Shown: in pieces, positions 14,747 through 23,361 of the stretch
How the letters are laid out: each line of letters opens with the position of its first letter
Position numbering within the stretch: the first letter of the stretch is position 1
From: CAZDUS01 sp964508705
GTDB lineage: Bacteria > Verrucomicrobiota > Kiritimatiellia > CAIKKV01 > CAITUY01
DNA: 26,158 bases
NCBI GenBank assembly: GCA_964508705.1
Contig: CAZDUS010000028.1
Location: 1-26,158 of the forward strand
Direction: 5' to 3'
Position numbers and translations under genes: made by a program
Notes under the pieces: model-generated
What the model saw: only the letters and a program-made list of their open reading frames with translations
What the model was told of the DNA's origin: nothing
Database searches by the model: none

Positions 14747-16732
14747 GTGCGCACGCCGTTTACAGCCGTGGTTTCGATCAAGGGGTATTGCCGTCGTGTT
14801 GCGTTTGTCGCCGGTGTGTTGCTTGCGTTCCCGATTCCCGCTATTCCCCAGGATGGGGTGCTCGCGCCTGTGGCCGGCACCAACGAGAGGGCGACCATTA
14901 ATTTTTCATTTGATCATGTTGATGTTCGAACATTCATCAAAGTGATCGGCGAGGTGACCGGACGGCGGTTTGTGGTGGATGAGGGCGTCAAGGGGCAGGT
15001 GACTGTTTTGGCGCCGCGTATCCCGGTTGCCGACGCCTATGTGCTTTCCCTTAAGATTCTTGAATCCTGTGGTTGTGCCGTGGTGGAGGATGGGGGAATC
15101 AGCCGCGTGGTCCCGCTTGGGCAGAGGACAACACCTTCGGCTCCTGTGATTGGCGAGGGACGACCGATGCCGGTCTCCGGCTTGGTTACGCGAGTGATTC
15201 GTTTAAGATACACCAGTGTGGCGGATATGCGCAAGGTGATGGAAGCGCTTGCGGGGCGTGACAAGGGCGGATCGGTGGCGATTCTGGAAGCGACCAATCA
15301 TTTGATTGTCACCGACACGGCAGAGACCATCCGTCGATTTGAGCAATTGATCCAAGAGATAGACAAGCCCGGGTCAGGCGTGCTCAGCGAAGTTTACAGG
15401 ATGCGTTATGCCAGTGCTGATGATTTTGTCCAGCACTACAGCAGGGCGACCGCGAACCAGGGGCAGCGCGGGATGGTTCGCGAGGGGGTCCCCGTCAAGG
15501 GAGGGACCGCTGTGACGCTATTCGCGGCTCCTCATTCCAACAGCGTCATCATGGTGGGGCCGGCGGTTGAAATTGCCGAGATCATGAAGGTGTTGCGCCT
15601 GGTGGATGTTGAATCCACGACGGGGCGCGGGAATCTTCATGCGGTTTTTCTCAAGTATATCTCGGCGGAGGAAGCCGCGAAGAGTTTGAACGCATTATTG
15701 CAGAAGGCGTCGGGCAAGGATCCCAAGGAGGGGGTGGAGCAAAGGGTCGCGATTGAATTTCTGGCGGCAAACAACACGTTGCTGGTCAGCGGGTCGCCGA
15801 CGGAATTTGAGTATGTGAAGTCACTGGTGGAGCAATTGGACCAGATGCCCCAGCAGGTCATGATTGAGGTTGTCATAGCGGAAATCGGGGCGGATGACAG
15901 TCTGGACGTGGGAGTGGAGTTGGCGGCGTTGAATATGCCGACCAAGGTTGGAGATACGGTGGTTCAAGGTGCAAGTTTGATAGGTGATGGCGCTGATACC
16001 CTGATGAGCAGGATTCAGGATGGCATATTCCCGAGAGGAATTACCGTCGGCATGGCTCGCGGGACCCGTATTGATTCCGAGGGCAAGGTGGTTTCCGGGT
16101 ATCCGGCGGCTATCAACATCAATGCCTTGCAGAAGAACAGCAAAGTGAAGATTCTTTCGAGTGTGCCTTTATTGTCGCAGGACAACAAGGAGGCGAGTGT
16201 CAGCGTGGTGAACAATATTCCCGTGCTTAAGTCCACCATTCAAGGGGGATCGGGAAGCTCGCGTGATGTTATCCAGAATATTGATCGTGTAGATGTCGGG
16301 ATTCAGCTGAAACTTACCCCGCATATAAATCCGTCCAACGAAGTGCGGATGGTGTTAAACCCGAGTATTGAGGCGATCATTGATCAAGGGCCGTCAGGCC
16401 AGTACACGCCGACCATCGCCAAGCGATCGGTTTCGACCACGGTAACGGTGCCGGACGGGCGCACAATTGTGATAAGCGGATTGATCCGGGAGGACAGGAT
16501 CAATTCGATCCGCAAGGTTCCGATATTGGGATCGATCCCCCTGATCGGGTTTTTCTTCAGACGCACGGTGGAGAGTGTGCAACGAACGAATTTGATTATA
16601 TTTGTGACGCCGCATGTATTGGGTGATAATGCGGCGGCAGACGCGATGACGCAGAGTTGGAGCCAGCGCACCGGTTTAAGTTCGACCAATAACACTGAAG
16701 GATCCACCCGATCCACCGCTGTGACTCCCTGA
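14747..16732 (+). CDS. gspD: Type II secretion system secretin GspD
   Basis: Outer-membrane channel of type II secretion, or a closely related type IV pilus-type secretin. From the GTG at 14747 it has 661 residues: a signal peptide (hydrophobic run ending near PIPAIPQ, about residue 35), an N0 domain (INFSFDHVDVRTFIKVI onward), three ring domains N1-N3 starting at RVIRLRYTSVADM, EVYRMRYASADDF and HAVFLKYISAEEAAKSL, and the secretin domain from QQVMIEVVIAEI. That domain carries VPLLSQDNKEASVSV, VGIQLKLTPHI and the signature VPDGRTIVISGLIRED...VPILGSIPLIGFFFR. The N0-N3 layout fits GspD best. A short Ser/Thr-rich tail ends the protein. It is 14 bases from gspE. No gspC is seen. Confidence 0.93.
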   Translation: MRTPFTAVVSIKGYCRRVAFVAGVLLAFPIPAIPQDGVLAPVAGTNERATINFSFDHVDVRTFIKVIGEVTGRRFVVDEGVKGQVTVLAPRIPVADAYVLSLKILESCGCAVVEDGGISRVVPLGQRTTPSAPVIGEGRPMPVSGLVTRVIRLRYTSVADMRKVMEALAGRDKGGSVAILEATNHLIVTDTAETIRRFEQLIQEIDKPGSGVLSEVYRMRYASADDFVQHYSRATANQGQRGMVREGVPVKGGTAVTLFAAPHSNSVIMVGPAVEIAEIMKVLRLVDVESTTGRGNLHAVFLKYISAEEAAKSLNALLQKASGKDPKEGVEQRVAIEFLAANNTLLVSGSPTEFEYVKSLVEQLDQMPQQVMIEVVIAEIGADDSLDVGVELAALNMPTKVGDTVVQGASLIGDGADTLMSRIQDGIFPRGITVGMARGTRIDSEGKVVSGYPAAININALQKNSKVKILSSVPLLSQDNKEASVSVVNNIPVLKSTIQGGSGSSRDVIQNIDRVDVGIQLKLTPHINPSNEVRMVLNPSIEAIIDQGPSGQYTPTIAKRSVSTTVTVPDGRTIVISGLIREDRINSIRKVPILGSIPLIGFFFRRTVESVQRTNLIIFVTPHVLGDNAAADAMTQSWSQRTGLSSTNNTEGSTRSTAVTP

Positions 16733-16746
16733 TCTTAGAAAATACC

Positions 16747-18312
16747 ATGGACACCGTTGAAGAGTTGAGCCGACATGCGGCGGCACTGGGTATCCCTTAT
16801 CTTGCCGAGGTGGGAGATGAGCTTCTTGATGCCACGTTGATATTCGGTATTCCCGTGGAGTGGGCACGCACTCATGCCGTGTTGCCGATCCGACGGAACG
16901 GTGAGTTGTGCTTGTTGACGGCGGATCCCGGCGATTTACGCAAGCAGGAGGATGTGGCGTTGACCTTGGGTGCGGAATTGCGGCCTGTGGCGGCGCCACG
17001 GGGTGTGATCCTTAATTGCATTGAGCGGTGCTACTTTAGCCAAGCGGGGACCGCGGCGGAGTTCATGAGGGGATTAGGGCGGGAGAACGGGGCCGCTGTG
17101 GAGACAGAATCCCGGTCGGATGATCTGCTTAAGTCGTCAGAGGATGCGCCGGTTACCCAGTTGGTCAATCTGATATTGCTGGAGGCTTTGAAGGCGCGGG
17201 CGTCGGATATTCATGTTGAGCCTTTTGATTCGCGGCTGAGGGTCCGGTATCGGGTGGATGGGTTGCTTTACGAGCAGGCCTCGCCGCCGAAGCGGTTGGA
17301 AAGGGCGCTGGTCTCAAGGATGAAGGTCATGGCGCATCTGGACATCGCTGAGAAGCGTCTGCCTCAGGATGGTTCCGCCAGAGTTAGAGTCGGGGAACGT
17401 GAGATTGATGTTCGTGTTTCCACCATTCCCGTCGGGGAGGGGGAGCGTGTGGTGTTGCGGTTGCTCAACCGGGAGTCCTCAGTGTTGCCATTGTCGGCTT
17501 TAGGGATGCCGGATGACGTTAAGAAGACATGGGAGTCGCTGTTGCGCGAGGCGCATGGGTTGATGATTGTATGCGGGCCGACGGGTAGCGGAAAGACGAC
17601 CACGTTGTATGGTTCGATCAGCCAGCTTGATACGAAGGGGAGGAACGTCCTGACGATTGAGGATCCGGTGGAATACCAGTTGCCGGACATTGGCCAGATG
17701 CAGGTCAAGCCCAAGATTGGATTGTCGTTTGCCGGAGGGCTTCGCCATATCCTGCGTCAGGATCCGGATGTGATTTTGGTTGGGGAGACGCGGGATAACG
17801 AGACGGCGGAAATTGCCGTCAGAGCTTCGCTGACGGGTCATCTTGTCTTTACGACACTGCACACGAATGATGCGGCGGGCGCCATGATCCGGATGATGGA
17901 TATGGGTGTTGAGACCTATTTGCTGGCGGCGGCCCTGCGAGGCGTTCTGGCGCAGAGACTGGTGCGCAAGCTGTGTCCGCTCTGCCGCAAGCCGGTTGCG
18001 GCCAAGGCGGAAGAATTGGCGTTGCTGGGGGAATCAGGACGCAAGCTGGAGGGGCGAACGGTTTATGAGCCCGGGGGCTGTCCGGAATGTCTGGCCGGGT
18101 ATCGAGGTCGTATCGGTATTTTTGAGCTGCTGGTGGTTGACGAGGCCATGCAGGAGGCGATGCGGACGGGAGCGGAATCCGGTCGACAGATGAAGTTGAC
18201 GTCAGGGACGGGGGTGCGGCGAACGCTGCTGGATGATGGGTTGGCCAAGGTGTTGGAGGGGGGGACGAGTCTTTCTGAAGTTCTTTATGCATTGGGGATT
18301 TCCGGCGCGTGA
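16747..18312 (+). CDS. gspE: Type II secretion / type IV pilus assembly ATPase GspE
   Basis: Hexameric cytoplasmic ATPase that powers pseudopilus assembly. The 521 residues show an N-terminal GspE/MshEN-like domain (about 1-125) and a linker. The ATPase part has the Asp/His boxes (SDIHVEPF, RYRVDG), Walker A GPTGSGKTTTLY (277-288, K283), IEDPVEYQL, Walker B region ILRQDPDVILVGETRD and the His box TTLHTNDAAGA. A four-cysteine metal module follows (C410, C413, C445, C448), typical of GspE/PilB. No Shine-Dalgarno sequence is visible before the ATG. It overlaps gspF by 4 bases (GTGA). Confidence 0.95.
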   Translation: MDTVEELSRHAAALGIPYLAEVGDELLDATLIFGIPVEWARTHAVLPIRRNGELCLLTADPGDLRKQEDVALTLGAELRPVAAPRGVILNCIERCYFSQAGTAAEFMRGLGRENGAAVETESRSDDLLKSSEDAPVTQLVNLILLEALKARASDIHVEPFDSRLRVRYRVDGLLYEQASPPKRLERALVSRMKVMAHLDIAEKRLPQDGSARVRVGEREIDVRVSTIPVGEGERVVLRLLNRESSVLPLSALGMPDDVKKTWESLLREAHGLMIVCGPTGSGKTTTLYGSISQLDTKGRNVLTIEDPVEYQLPDIGQMQVKPKIGLSFAGGLRHILRQDPDVILVGETRDNETAEIAVRASLTGHLVFTTLHTNDAAGAMIRMMDMGVETYLLAAALRGVLAQRLVRKLCPLCRKPVAAKAEELALLGESGRKLEGRTVYEPGGCPECLAGYRGRIGIFELLVVDEAMQEAMRTGAESGRQMKLTSGTGVRRTLLDDGLAKVLEGGTSLSEVLYALGISGA

Positions 18313-19529
18313 AGACATTCGCCTATAAGGGATATGACAACACAGGCGCGGCGCGCCGCGGTCTTATTGAAGCCCTGGATCTGAAGGAGGCGCGTGAGAA
18401 GTTGGCTGCGCGAGGTGTGCTACCGGAAGAGGTCACCCCGGCTGAACACGAAGCGAGGAGTGGCGGGTTCCTAGCGGGCACACAGGGGTTTGGTCCGGAG
18501 ACCAGGGTTGCCTTTTACCGTGAGATGAGCGTTTTGATGGCTTCCGGCATGCCGATGGTCAGTGCTCTTGAGATTCTAATCGAGGCGCCTGAGTTAGGGG
18601 CCTCGGCGACGATGCTGGCCGGTGTGCGTGATAGGATAAGGGAAGGGGCATCCTTGGCATCCGCCTTGAGCGAGGCGTCTTCATCGGTAAGACCTTTTGA
18701 GAAAGCTATTCTTGAGGTGGGTGAGCGGTCCGGGAGTCTGGATGCGATGCTTGACCGGTTGGCCGGTTTTCTTGAGGAGCAGCAACAGTTAAACGAGAGA
18801 GTGCTCTCGGCTATGATTTATCCAGGGATCATCGCGGGGTTCGCAGTCGTGATTGCTGTGGTTATGCTGGGAGTGGTGGTACCATCCGCGGCGAAGGTGT
18901 TGGGTGAGCATGGGGGAGCGTCCTTACCGATGCTCACGCGAGTGATGATGGCGCTGGGGCGAGTGATGTTATGGGGGGGGCCGGTATTGTTACTGGGGGG
19001 AATGTTCGGAGTGAGTTATGTGAGGCGTCGCCTGGCAACTGACGAGGAGTGGCGTTGTCGAGTGGATCAACGGTTGTTTCGGGTGCCTGTATTCGGGCGT
19101 GGATACACAATTGTCGTCAATTTGCGCTGTGCGAGGACGCTGGCTATTTTGTTAAGGGGAGGGGTTGGGTTGGTGGACGCGTTGGCGTTGGCCGGGCGGG
19201 CGACAGGGAGCGCCTGGGTTGGGCGTTTGGCGGCGGATGAATCGGATGCTGTGCGGCACGGTAGCAGTCTGGCCGATGCGGTGCGACGGATTCCGCCGCT
19301 AGCGGCGGCATTGCCTGCCTGGATACAGGCAGGGGAAGCGAGTGGGTCGTTGGAGAAGTTGTTGGATACGGCGGGAACGGCGATGCAACATCGCTGGAGC
19401 CGGTTTGTCACGCGGACCTTAAGCTGGCTAGAACCGGTGCTGATCTTCAGTGTTGGCGCCTTTGTCCTGCTGGTGGTGCTGTCGGTCCTCTTGCCAATTG
19501 TTTCACTTAACCGTCTGATTGGCGGGTGA
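18309..19529 (+). CDS. gspF: Type II secretion inner-membrane platform protein GspF
   Basis: Polytopic inner-membrane protein that couples the ATPase to the pseudopilus. The 406 residues match the family length. Seen: FAYKGYDNTGAARRGLIEA at the start, the first T2SSF domain with FYREMSVLMASGMPMVSALEIL, transmembrane helices at about 173-195 and 217-236, a second T2SSF domain with RTLAILLRGGVGLVDALALAG and WIQAGEASGSLEKLLD, and a last helix at about 371-395 ending LPIVSLNRLIGG. It starts at a GTG inside the gspE stop. The cluster ends here: no pseudopilin gene (gspG-K) follows, and the next gene converges from the other strand after 23 bases. Confidence 0.94.
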   Translation: MKTFAYKGYDNTGAARRGLIEALDLKEAREKLAARGVLPEEVTPAEHEARSGGFLAGTQGFGPETRVAFYREMSVLMASGMPMVSALEILIEAPELGASATMLAGVRDRIREGASLASALSEASSSVRPFEKAILEVGERSGSLDAMLDRLAGFLEEQQQLNERVLSAMIYPGIIAGFAVVIAVVMLGVVVPSAAKVLGEHGGASLPMLTRVMMALGRVMLWGGPVLLLGGMFGVSYVRRRLATDEEWRCRVDQRLFRVPVFGRGYTIVVNLRCARTLAILLRGGVGLVDALALAGRATGSAWVGRLAADESDAVRHGSSLADAVRRIPPLAAALPAWIQAGEASGSLEKLLDTAGTAMQHRWSRFVTRTLSWLEPVLIFSVGAFVLLVVLSVLLPIVSLNRLIGG

Positions 19530-19552
19530 GTGAATTTGCCGTAATGATTACT

Positions 19553-20566
19553 TCAAAAGTGGGCAAGGCGTGCGGCGTAGAGCGTGGCGGCCCGCATACT
19601 TGATGGGTTTGCGCGGCCTGTCCATGCCAGATCAAATGCGGTCCCGTGATCGGGCGAGGTCCTTACAATGGGCAGGCCCAAGGTGATATTCACACCGTCC
19701 TCGAATGACAGCATTTTGAACGGTATCAGTCCCTGATCGTGGTACATGCAGATATAGGCATCGGTGTTGCTGATGCGATTGGGGAGAAAGGCTGTGTCGG
19801 GCGGGAGGGGCCCCTCGATTTGAAATCCTTCGGACTTTGCCAGGCTTACTGCCGGAATAATTATATCCTTCTCCTCGGTGCCAAGCAGTCCGTTTTCGCC
19901 ACCGTGAGGGTTTAATCCACAGACGGTCAGGCGGGGTTCCCTGCCGTGCAAGGATCGCATGGCCTGGGCAGTCAGGCGAATGACGTTCATTATCCGTTCG
20001 GAGGTCAGGAGCCCCGGCACAGTGGTCAGGGCGGTGTGGGTGGTGACGAGGCTCGTGGTGATGCGTTCCGATGCGAGCATCATGCAGTAGCGTTTGGTAT
20101 TGGTGAGCTCAGCAAGGAGCTCGGTGTGACCGGGATGGGGGATCCCAGCTAGATGTAGCGCCTGCTTGCTGAGTGGGGCAGTGACGATAGCGTTGACGCG
20201 TTTCGCCAAGGCTTCCCTGGTGGCGGTGACGACGCATTGATGGGCGGCGGCGCCGGAGACGGCTGAAAGTTGACCGGGGTTAATTGATTGGCCCGACAGG
20301 CAGTCCAGATCGACGATGAGGGCGGGGTGATTTCCGGGGCCGGACCAGTTTTTAAAAGCGACGACAGGGTGCGGTTGTGGGATGCGAGTGGCCTTGGCGA
20401 CGCGCATGATGAGGGATGCATCGCCAAAGATGACGGGGGTGCAGGCGGACAGGATTAATGGATCGTTCAGCATGGCGAGGCACAGTTCGGGGCCGATACC
20501 AGCGGGGTCGCCCATGGTGATGGCAATGATAGGATGCGGGGATGAAATCTGTTGGGTGGCTGTCAT
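19553..20566 (-). CDS. pdxA: 4-hydroxythreonine-4-phosphate dehydrogenase PdxA
   Basis: NAD-dependent metal enzyme that oxidises and decarboxylates 4-phosphohydroxy-threonine in DXP-dependent vitamin B6 synthesis. The 337 residues show AITMGDPAGIGPE at the start, TAPLSKQALHLAGI, the metal ligands H147 in GHTELLAEL, H221 in GLNPHGGENG and H276 in YHDQGLIPFK, and the NITLGLPIVRTSPDHGTAFDLA segment. All three metal histidines are present. The ATG overlaps the end of the GH57 gene by 4 bases, so it is probably translated from the glycogen operon message. PdxA2-type relatives act on other substrates; the intact motifs do not separate these. The ribosome binding site is weak. Confidence 0.94.
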   Translation of the reverse strand: MTATQQISSPHPIIAITMGDPAGIGPELCLAMLNDPLILSACTPVIFGDASLIMRVAKATRIPQPHPVVAFKNWSGPGNHPALIVDLDCLSGQSINPGQLSAVSGAAAHQCVVTATREALAKRVNAIVTAPLSKQALHLAGIPHPGHTELLAELTNTKRYCMMLASERITTSLVTTHTALTTVPGLLTSERIMNVIRLTAQAMRSLHGREPRLTVCGLNPHGGENGLLGTEEKDIIIPAVSLAKSEGFQIEGPLPPDTAFLPNRISNTDAYICMYHDQGLIPFKMLSFEDGVNITLGLPIVRTSPDHGTAFDLAWTGRANPSSMRAATLYAARLAHF

Positions 20567-21759
20567 GGATTTTCACGAGTCGTATTGACTTGTTCCGAAA
20601 GGTCTGAGACGACGTTCATGAAATTAATGTAGGCGTCGTAGGGGGATGGATAGGGATTGAAGTACTTGTGGACATTGCCGTCCTCGAACCATTTGGTGCA
20701 CATATAGTAGAAATGGTCGGAGGTTTGGAGTGTGCGCCAAGTGTGCAGTAAGTTTTGGTCGCCGATTGCCTTGATTCTGTATTCTAGGTTGTAGAGTGTG
20801 CGGGTGGCGTCGTGCTGCATTTGGTTGCCGAGCCATGCGCTGAGGTCCCGTTCAGAATCCGCCCACGACATGAATTCGGGGACAGTCAAGGTGCTGGTTG
20901 GGGTGTGTTCGGCGGCGGCCTCGGCCGGGGTTTGGAACCGGAATCCCGGATTGGAGAGAATGCCAGCGGGGAACAGCTTTAGGAATTCAAAGATGCCGGT
21001 TTCCTCCCAGTGATGTTCGCCGAATGTTTCGTAATCCATGAACAGGTTCACAACGTGGGATGTCTTGCGAATTTTATGGACCCAGCGTGAGAATTTTTCC
21101 GCCGTGAGCGGGTATTCCGCCCACTCGCGGTTGGAGAACCGGAAGGCAATGTCGTCCGAGAGGCGATAGTTCTTGAGAAGCACACGGAGATCTTTGCATC
21201 CTGAGGCGCGGTAAACCTTGTTTGGACTGCGTGAGCCTAGGACGTGATCGGCGCCTTCGGCAAGGATGACCTTGTAGCCCATGCGTTCGACTTCGGCGGC
21301 GAGGTCGTCGCGGTAGATCAGTTCCGTGTTCCTGAATGTGACAGGTTTTTGGCCGAACAATTCCGAGATGCAGTTCCGGTGGAGTTCGACCTGATCAATG
21401 AATTCCTGGGGTGAAAAAACAAACGCGAGGGAATGGTAATGAGTCTCGTTCAGGAACTCCACGCAACCTGTATCGGCGAGCCGCTTGAAGCTGTCTATAA
21501 CCTCCGGATTAAAGCGGCGGAACTGATTGAGCGCGACGCCAGAGATGGAATAGGCGACGCGGAAATCGCCTTTGTATTGGCGAATCAGCGAGAGCATGAG
21601 GTGATTGGCGGGGAGGTAGCACTTGCGGGTGACCTTGTCGAGGATGGCTTGGTTTTGCGCATCGTCCGCGTAGAGGTGGGAATCGCCGATATCGAAGAAG
21701 GAGTAAGGGCGCAGTCGAATTGGTTGGTGGACCTGAAAATAAAGACAAAGGGAGGGCAT
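20563..21759 (-). CDS. GH57 family alpha-amylase-like glycoside hydrolase
   Basis: Retaining glycoside hydrolase of family GH57, acting on alpha-glucans (amylase or related transferase activity). The 398 residues show the five conserved regions: YFQVHQPIRLRPY (7-19), EFLNETHYHSL, FRNTELIYR with the predicted nucleophile E146, FMDYETFGEHHW with the predicted acid/base D242, and a late SERDLSAWLGNQMQHDA. The length is that of the short, cytoplasmic GH57 type, with no signal peptide. It starts 4 bases after the GT4 stop and runs into pdxA. Paired with the GT4 synthase-like and GH133 genes upstream, it probably trims or remodels intracellular glycogen. Exact specificity cannot be read from sequence. 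Confidence 0.92.
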   Translation of the reverse strand: MPSLCLYFQVHQPIRLRPYSFFDIGDSHLYADDAQNQAILDKVTRKCYLPANHLMLSLIRQYKGDFRVAYSISGVALNQFRRFNPEVIDSFKRLADTGCVEFLNETHYHSLAFVFSPQEFIDQVELHRNCISELFGQKPVTFRNTELIYRDDLAAEVERMGYKVILAEGADHVLGSRSPNKVYRASGCKDLRVLLKNYRLSDDIAFRFSNREWAEYPLTAEKFSRWVHKIRKTSHVVNLFMDYETFGEHHWEETGIFEFLKLFPAGILSNPGFRFQTPAEAAAEHTPTSTLTVPEFMSWADSERDLSAWLGNQMQHDATRTLYNLEYRIKAIGDQNLLHTWRTLQTSDHFYYMCTKWFEDGNVHKYFNPYPSPYDAYINFMNVVSDLSEQVNTTRENP

Positions 21760-21763
21760 GGCG

Positions 21764-23032
21764 TTAGCGGGTTAGTTGTTTATAAACTGTCAGGATGCGT
21801 TCCGCGGCGATGCTCCATCGAACGGTTTTGAGGTCGCTCTTTCCGTGGTGGAGCATTTCGCGGGATAGTGCGGGATAGCTGAGGACGGCGATAATCTTAT
21901 TGGCTATTTCGTCCACGTTCCAGAAATCGACTTTCATTGCGTGTTTCAGGACCTCTCCGACGCCAGCGTTACGGGAGACGATGACGGGGGTGTCGCAGAT
22001 CATGGATTCTAGTGGAGAGATCCCGAAAGGTTCGGAGACGCTGGGCATGACGTAGAGGTCACTTATGGCATACATGCGTTCCACGTCCTGGCCTTGCAGG
22101 AATCCGGTAAAATGGAATCGGTTGCCGATACGCAGTTCGCCGACGCGTTCGATCAAGCGGGGGAGCATATCACCGGTTCCGGCCATGACGAAGGTGGTGT
22201 CGGGTAGTTTTTCAAGGACACGAGCGGCGGCCTCGACGAAATAGTCTGGGCCCTTTTGGAAGGTGATGCGGCCGAGGAACAGGACGATCTTGCCGGTGCG
22301 CTTTTGGTCGATATGGTAGACCTTGGTTGCGCGGTGGCGGGTGACGGCGTTGTGGACCACGGAGACTTTGTCTGGTGCAATATCGTAGCGATCGATGATT
22401 AATTGCCGGGTGTAATGACTGACAGCGATGACGTGATCGGCGGCGAGCATACCGGCCTTCTCGATGGCGATGATGTCGGGGTTGCCCAGTTCGCCGCTCC
22501 GGTCATATTCCAGCGCGTGGATATGAACGACGAGGGGTTTGCCGCTGGCTGCCTTGGCACGGATGGCTGCGGGGAAGGTCATCCAGTCGTGGGCGTGGAT
22601 GATATCAAAGGTTTCGTTCTGGCCGATGGTGTCGGAGGCGGAGCTGTAGCGGGCGACTTCTGCGATGAGGTCTTGTCCATAGAGGTTCGAGGTGTGCAGG
22701 ATGCTTTTCGGGCAGGCGGGGTTGGCGGCGTGAGCTAGTGTGGAGTCGAGGATTTGGCGGTACTCCGTGGCGGTCAGGTACGGGGTTAGGATTGAGTCCA
22801 CGGTGCGGATATCGAGGGAGGGAGGGGGTGATCCGGGAGCGGGGGAGGGAGTGAGGTGGGCGGCGGAAACGACAGTGACATGAGAGCGACGCCGGAGCGA
22901 TGGGGCATGGGGAACAACGAAAACTACCCCGACCCCGTGCCGGGTTAACGCTTTTGTCATATCATGGCAGGCGGTTCCCAGTCCCCCGCTAACATGGGGC
23001 GGGAACTCCCAGCCGAACATAAGCACACGCAT
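21764..23032 (-). CDS. GT4 family glycosyltransferase, glycogen-synthase-like
   Basis: GT-B fold retaining glycosyltransferase, probably extending alpha-1,4-glucan from a nucleotide sugar. The 422 residues begin MRVLMFGWEFPPHVSGGLGTA by position 1-21, with the GGLG donor/acceptor loop as in glycogen synthases. Then HAHDWMTFPAA, VVHIHALEYDR, VIAVSHYTR, VSVVHNAV, the C-domain strand VLFLGRITFQKGPDYFVEA, and the E-x7-E motif SEPFGISPLE (E334, E342). A Pro-rich stretch at 62-72 is unusual. The neighbours (GH57 and GH133) point to glycogen rather than cell-surface sugar. From memory, an adjacent GDE/GT4/GH57 set also occurs in Bacteroides. No ribosome binding site is evident before the ATG. Confidence 0.88.
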   Translation of the reverse strand: MRVLMFGWEFPPHVSGGLGTACHDMTKALTRHGVGVVFVVPHAPSLRRRSHVTVVSAAHLTPSPAPGSPPPSLDIRTVDSILTPYLTATEYRQILDSTLAHAANPACPKSILHTSNLYGQDLIAEVARYSSASDTIGQNETFDIIHAHDWMTFPAAIRAKAASGKPLVVHIHALEYDRSGELGNPDIIAIEKAGMLAADHVIAVSHYTRQLIIDRYDIAPDKVSVVHNAVTRHRATKVYHIDQKRTGKIVLFLGRITFQKGPDYFVEAAARVLEKLPDTTFVMAGTGDMLPRLIERVGELRIGNRFHFTGFLQGQDVERMYAISDLYVMPSVSEPFGISPLESMICDTPVIVSRNAGVGEVLKHAMKVDFWNVDEIANKIIAVLSYPALSREMLHHGKSDLKTVRWSIAAERILTVYKQLTR

Positions 23033-23042
23033 GGGAGTAATC

Positions 23043-23228
23043 TTACTTCAGGTCGATGCAGTCTTCGCGCCAGCAGCAGTTCAGATAGGGGCAGGCGGGC
23101 GTGCCGGTGCCGAAGCAGGCGGCATTGCCTTCTGCTTTCTGAATGCAGAGGATCAATTCAGATTTCTTCAATTTCGCTGAATTGACTCCTAGTGCTTTCG
23201 CTTTCTTTTTGATGTCAGGCATTTTCAT
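23043..23228 (-). CDS. Small SAP-like protein with cysteine-rich tail, function unknown
   Basis: A 61-residue protein. Residues 1-33 (MKMPDIKKKAKALGV, then KLKKSELILCIQKAEG) look like a SAP / Rho N-terminal-like helix-extended-loop-helix, a fold often used for nucleic-acid binding. The tail carries C38-FGTG, C46, C51-C52-WRED and C57. Four of these cysteines could hold a metal ion or an iron-sulphur cluster. I recall similar small proteins with FGT...C....CxWRxDC tails in deltaproteobacterial and related genomes, without known function. The ATG at 23228 has AAGGAG with 7-base spacing, far better than any upstream start. It lies 10 bases before the GT4 gene and 133 bases after the debranching enzyme. 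Confidence 0.85.
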   Translation of the reverse strand: MKMPDIKKKAKALGVNSAKLKKSELILCIQKAEGNAACFGTGTPACPYLNCCWREDCIDLK

Positions 23229-23235
23229 TTTGTGT

Positions 23236-23240
23236 CTCCT
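23236..23240 (-). promoter_or_regulatory. Ribosome binding site of the small SAP-like gene
   Basis: AGGAG on the minus strand, 7 bases before the ATG at 23228. It is the clearest ribosome binding site inside the glycogen cluster and rules out longer in-frame starts up to 23393. Confidence 0.7.
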
Positions 23241-23361
23241 TGTTTTGGGCGGATTCCAATGGCGCCCGACTTTATTATGGCGCTTTGTTGCGCGTTTGGA
23301 TTCGCATTGGCGAACCCCATAGTGGCAACAATAGCGTGTGCCACTGTCCGAGAAGTCGATA

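Noticed and set aside
19536..19566. Palindromic GTAATGATTAC and TTGCC/GGCAA arms between gspF and pdxA, as a bidirectional terminator
   Set aside because: The palindrome has a one-base centre and cannot form a normal hairpin. The outer arms are short, and there are no T-runs on either strand.
23229..23361. Promoter for the small SAP-like gene (TAATAA on the minus strand, 23272-23277)
   Set aside because: The -10-like word is at a sensible distance from the start, but no acceptable -35 is found at 16-18 bases spacing.
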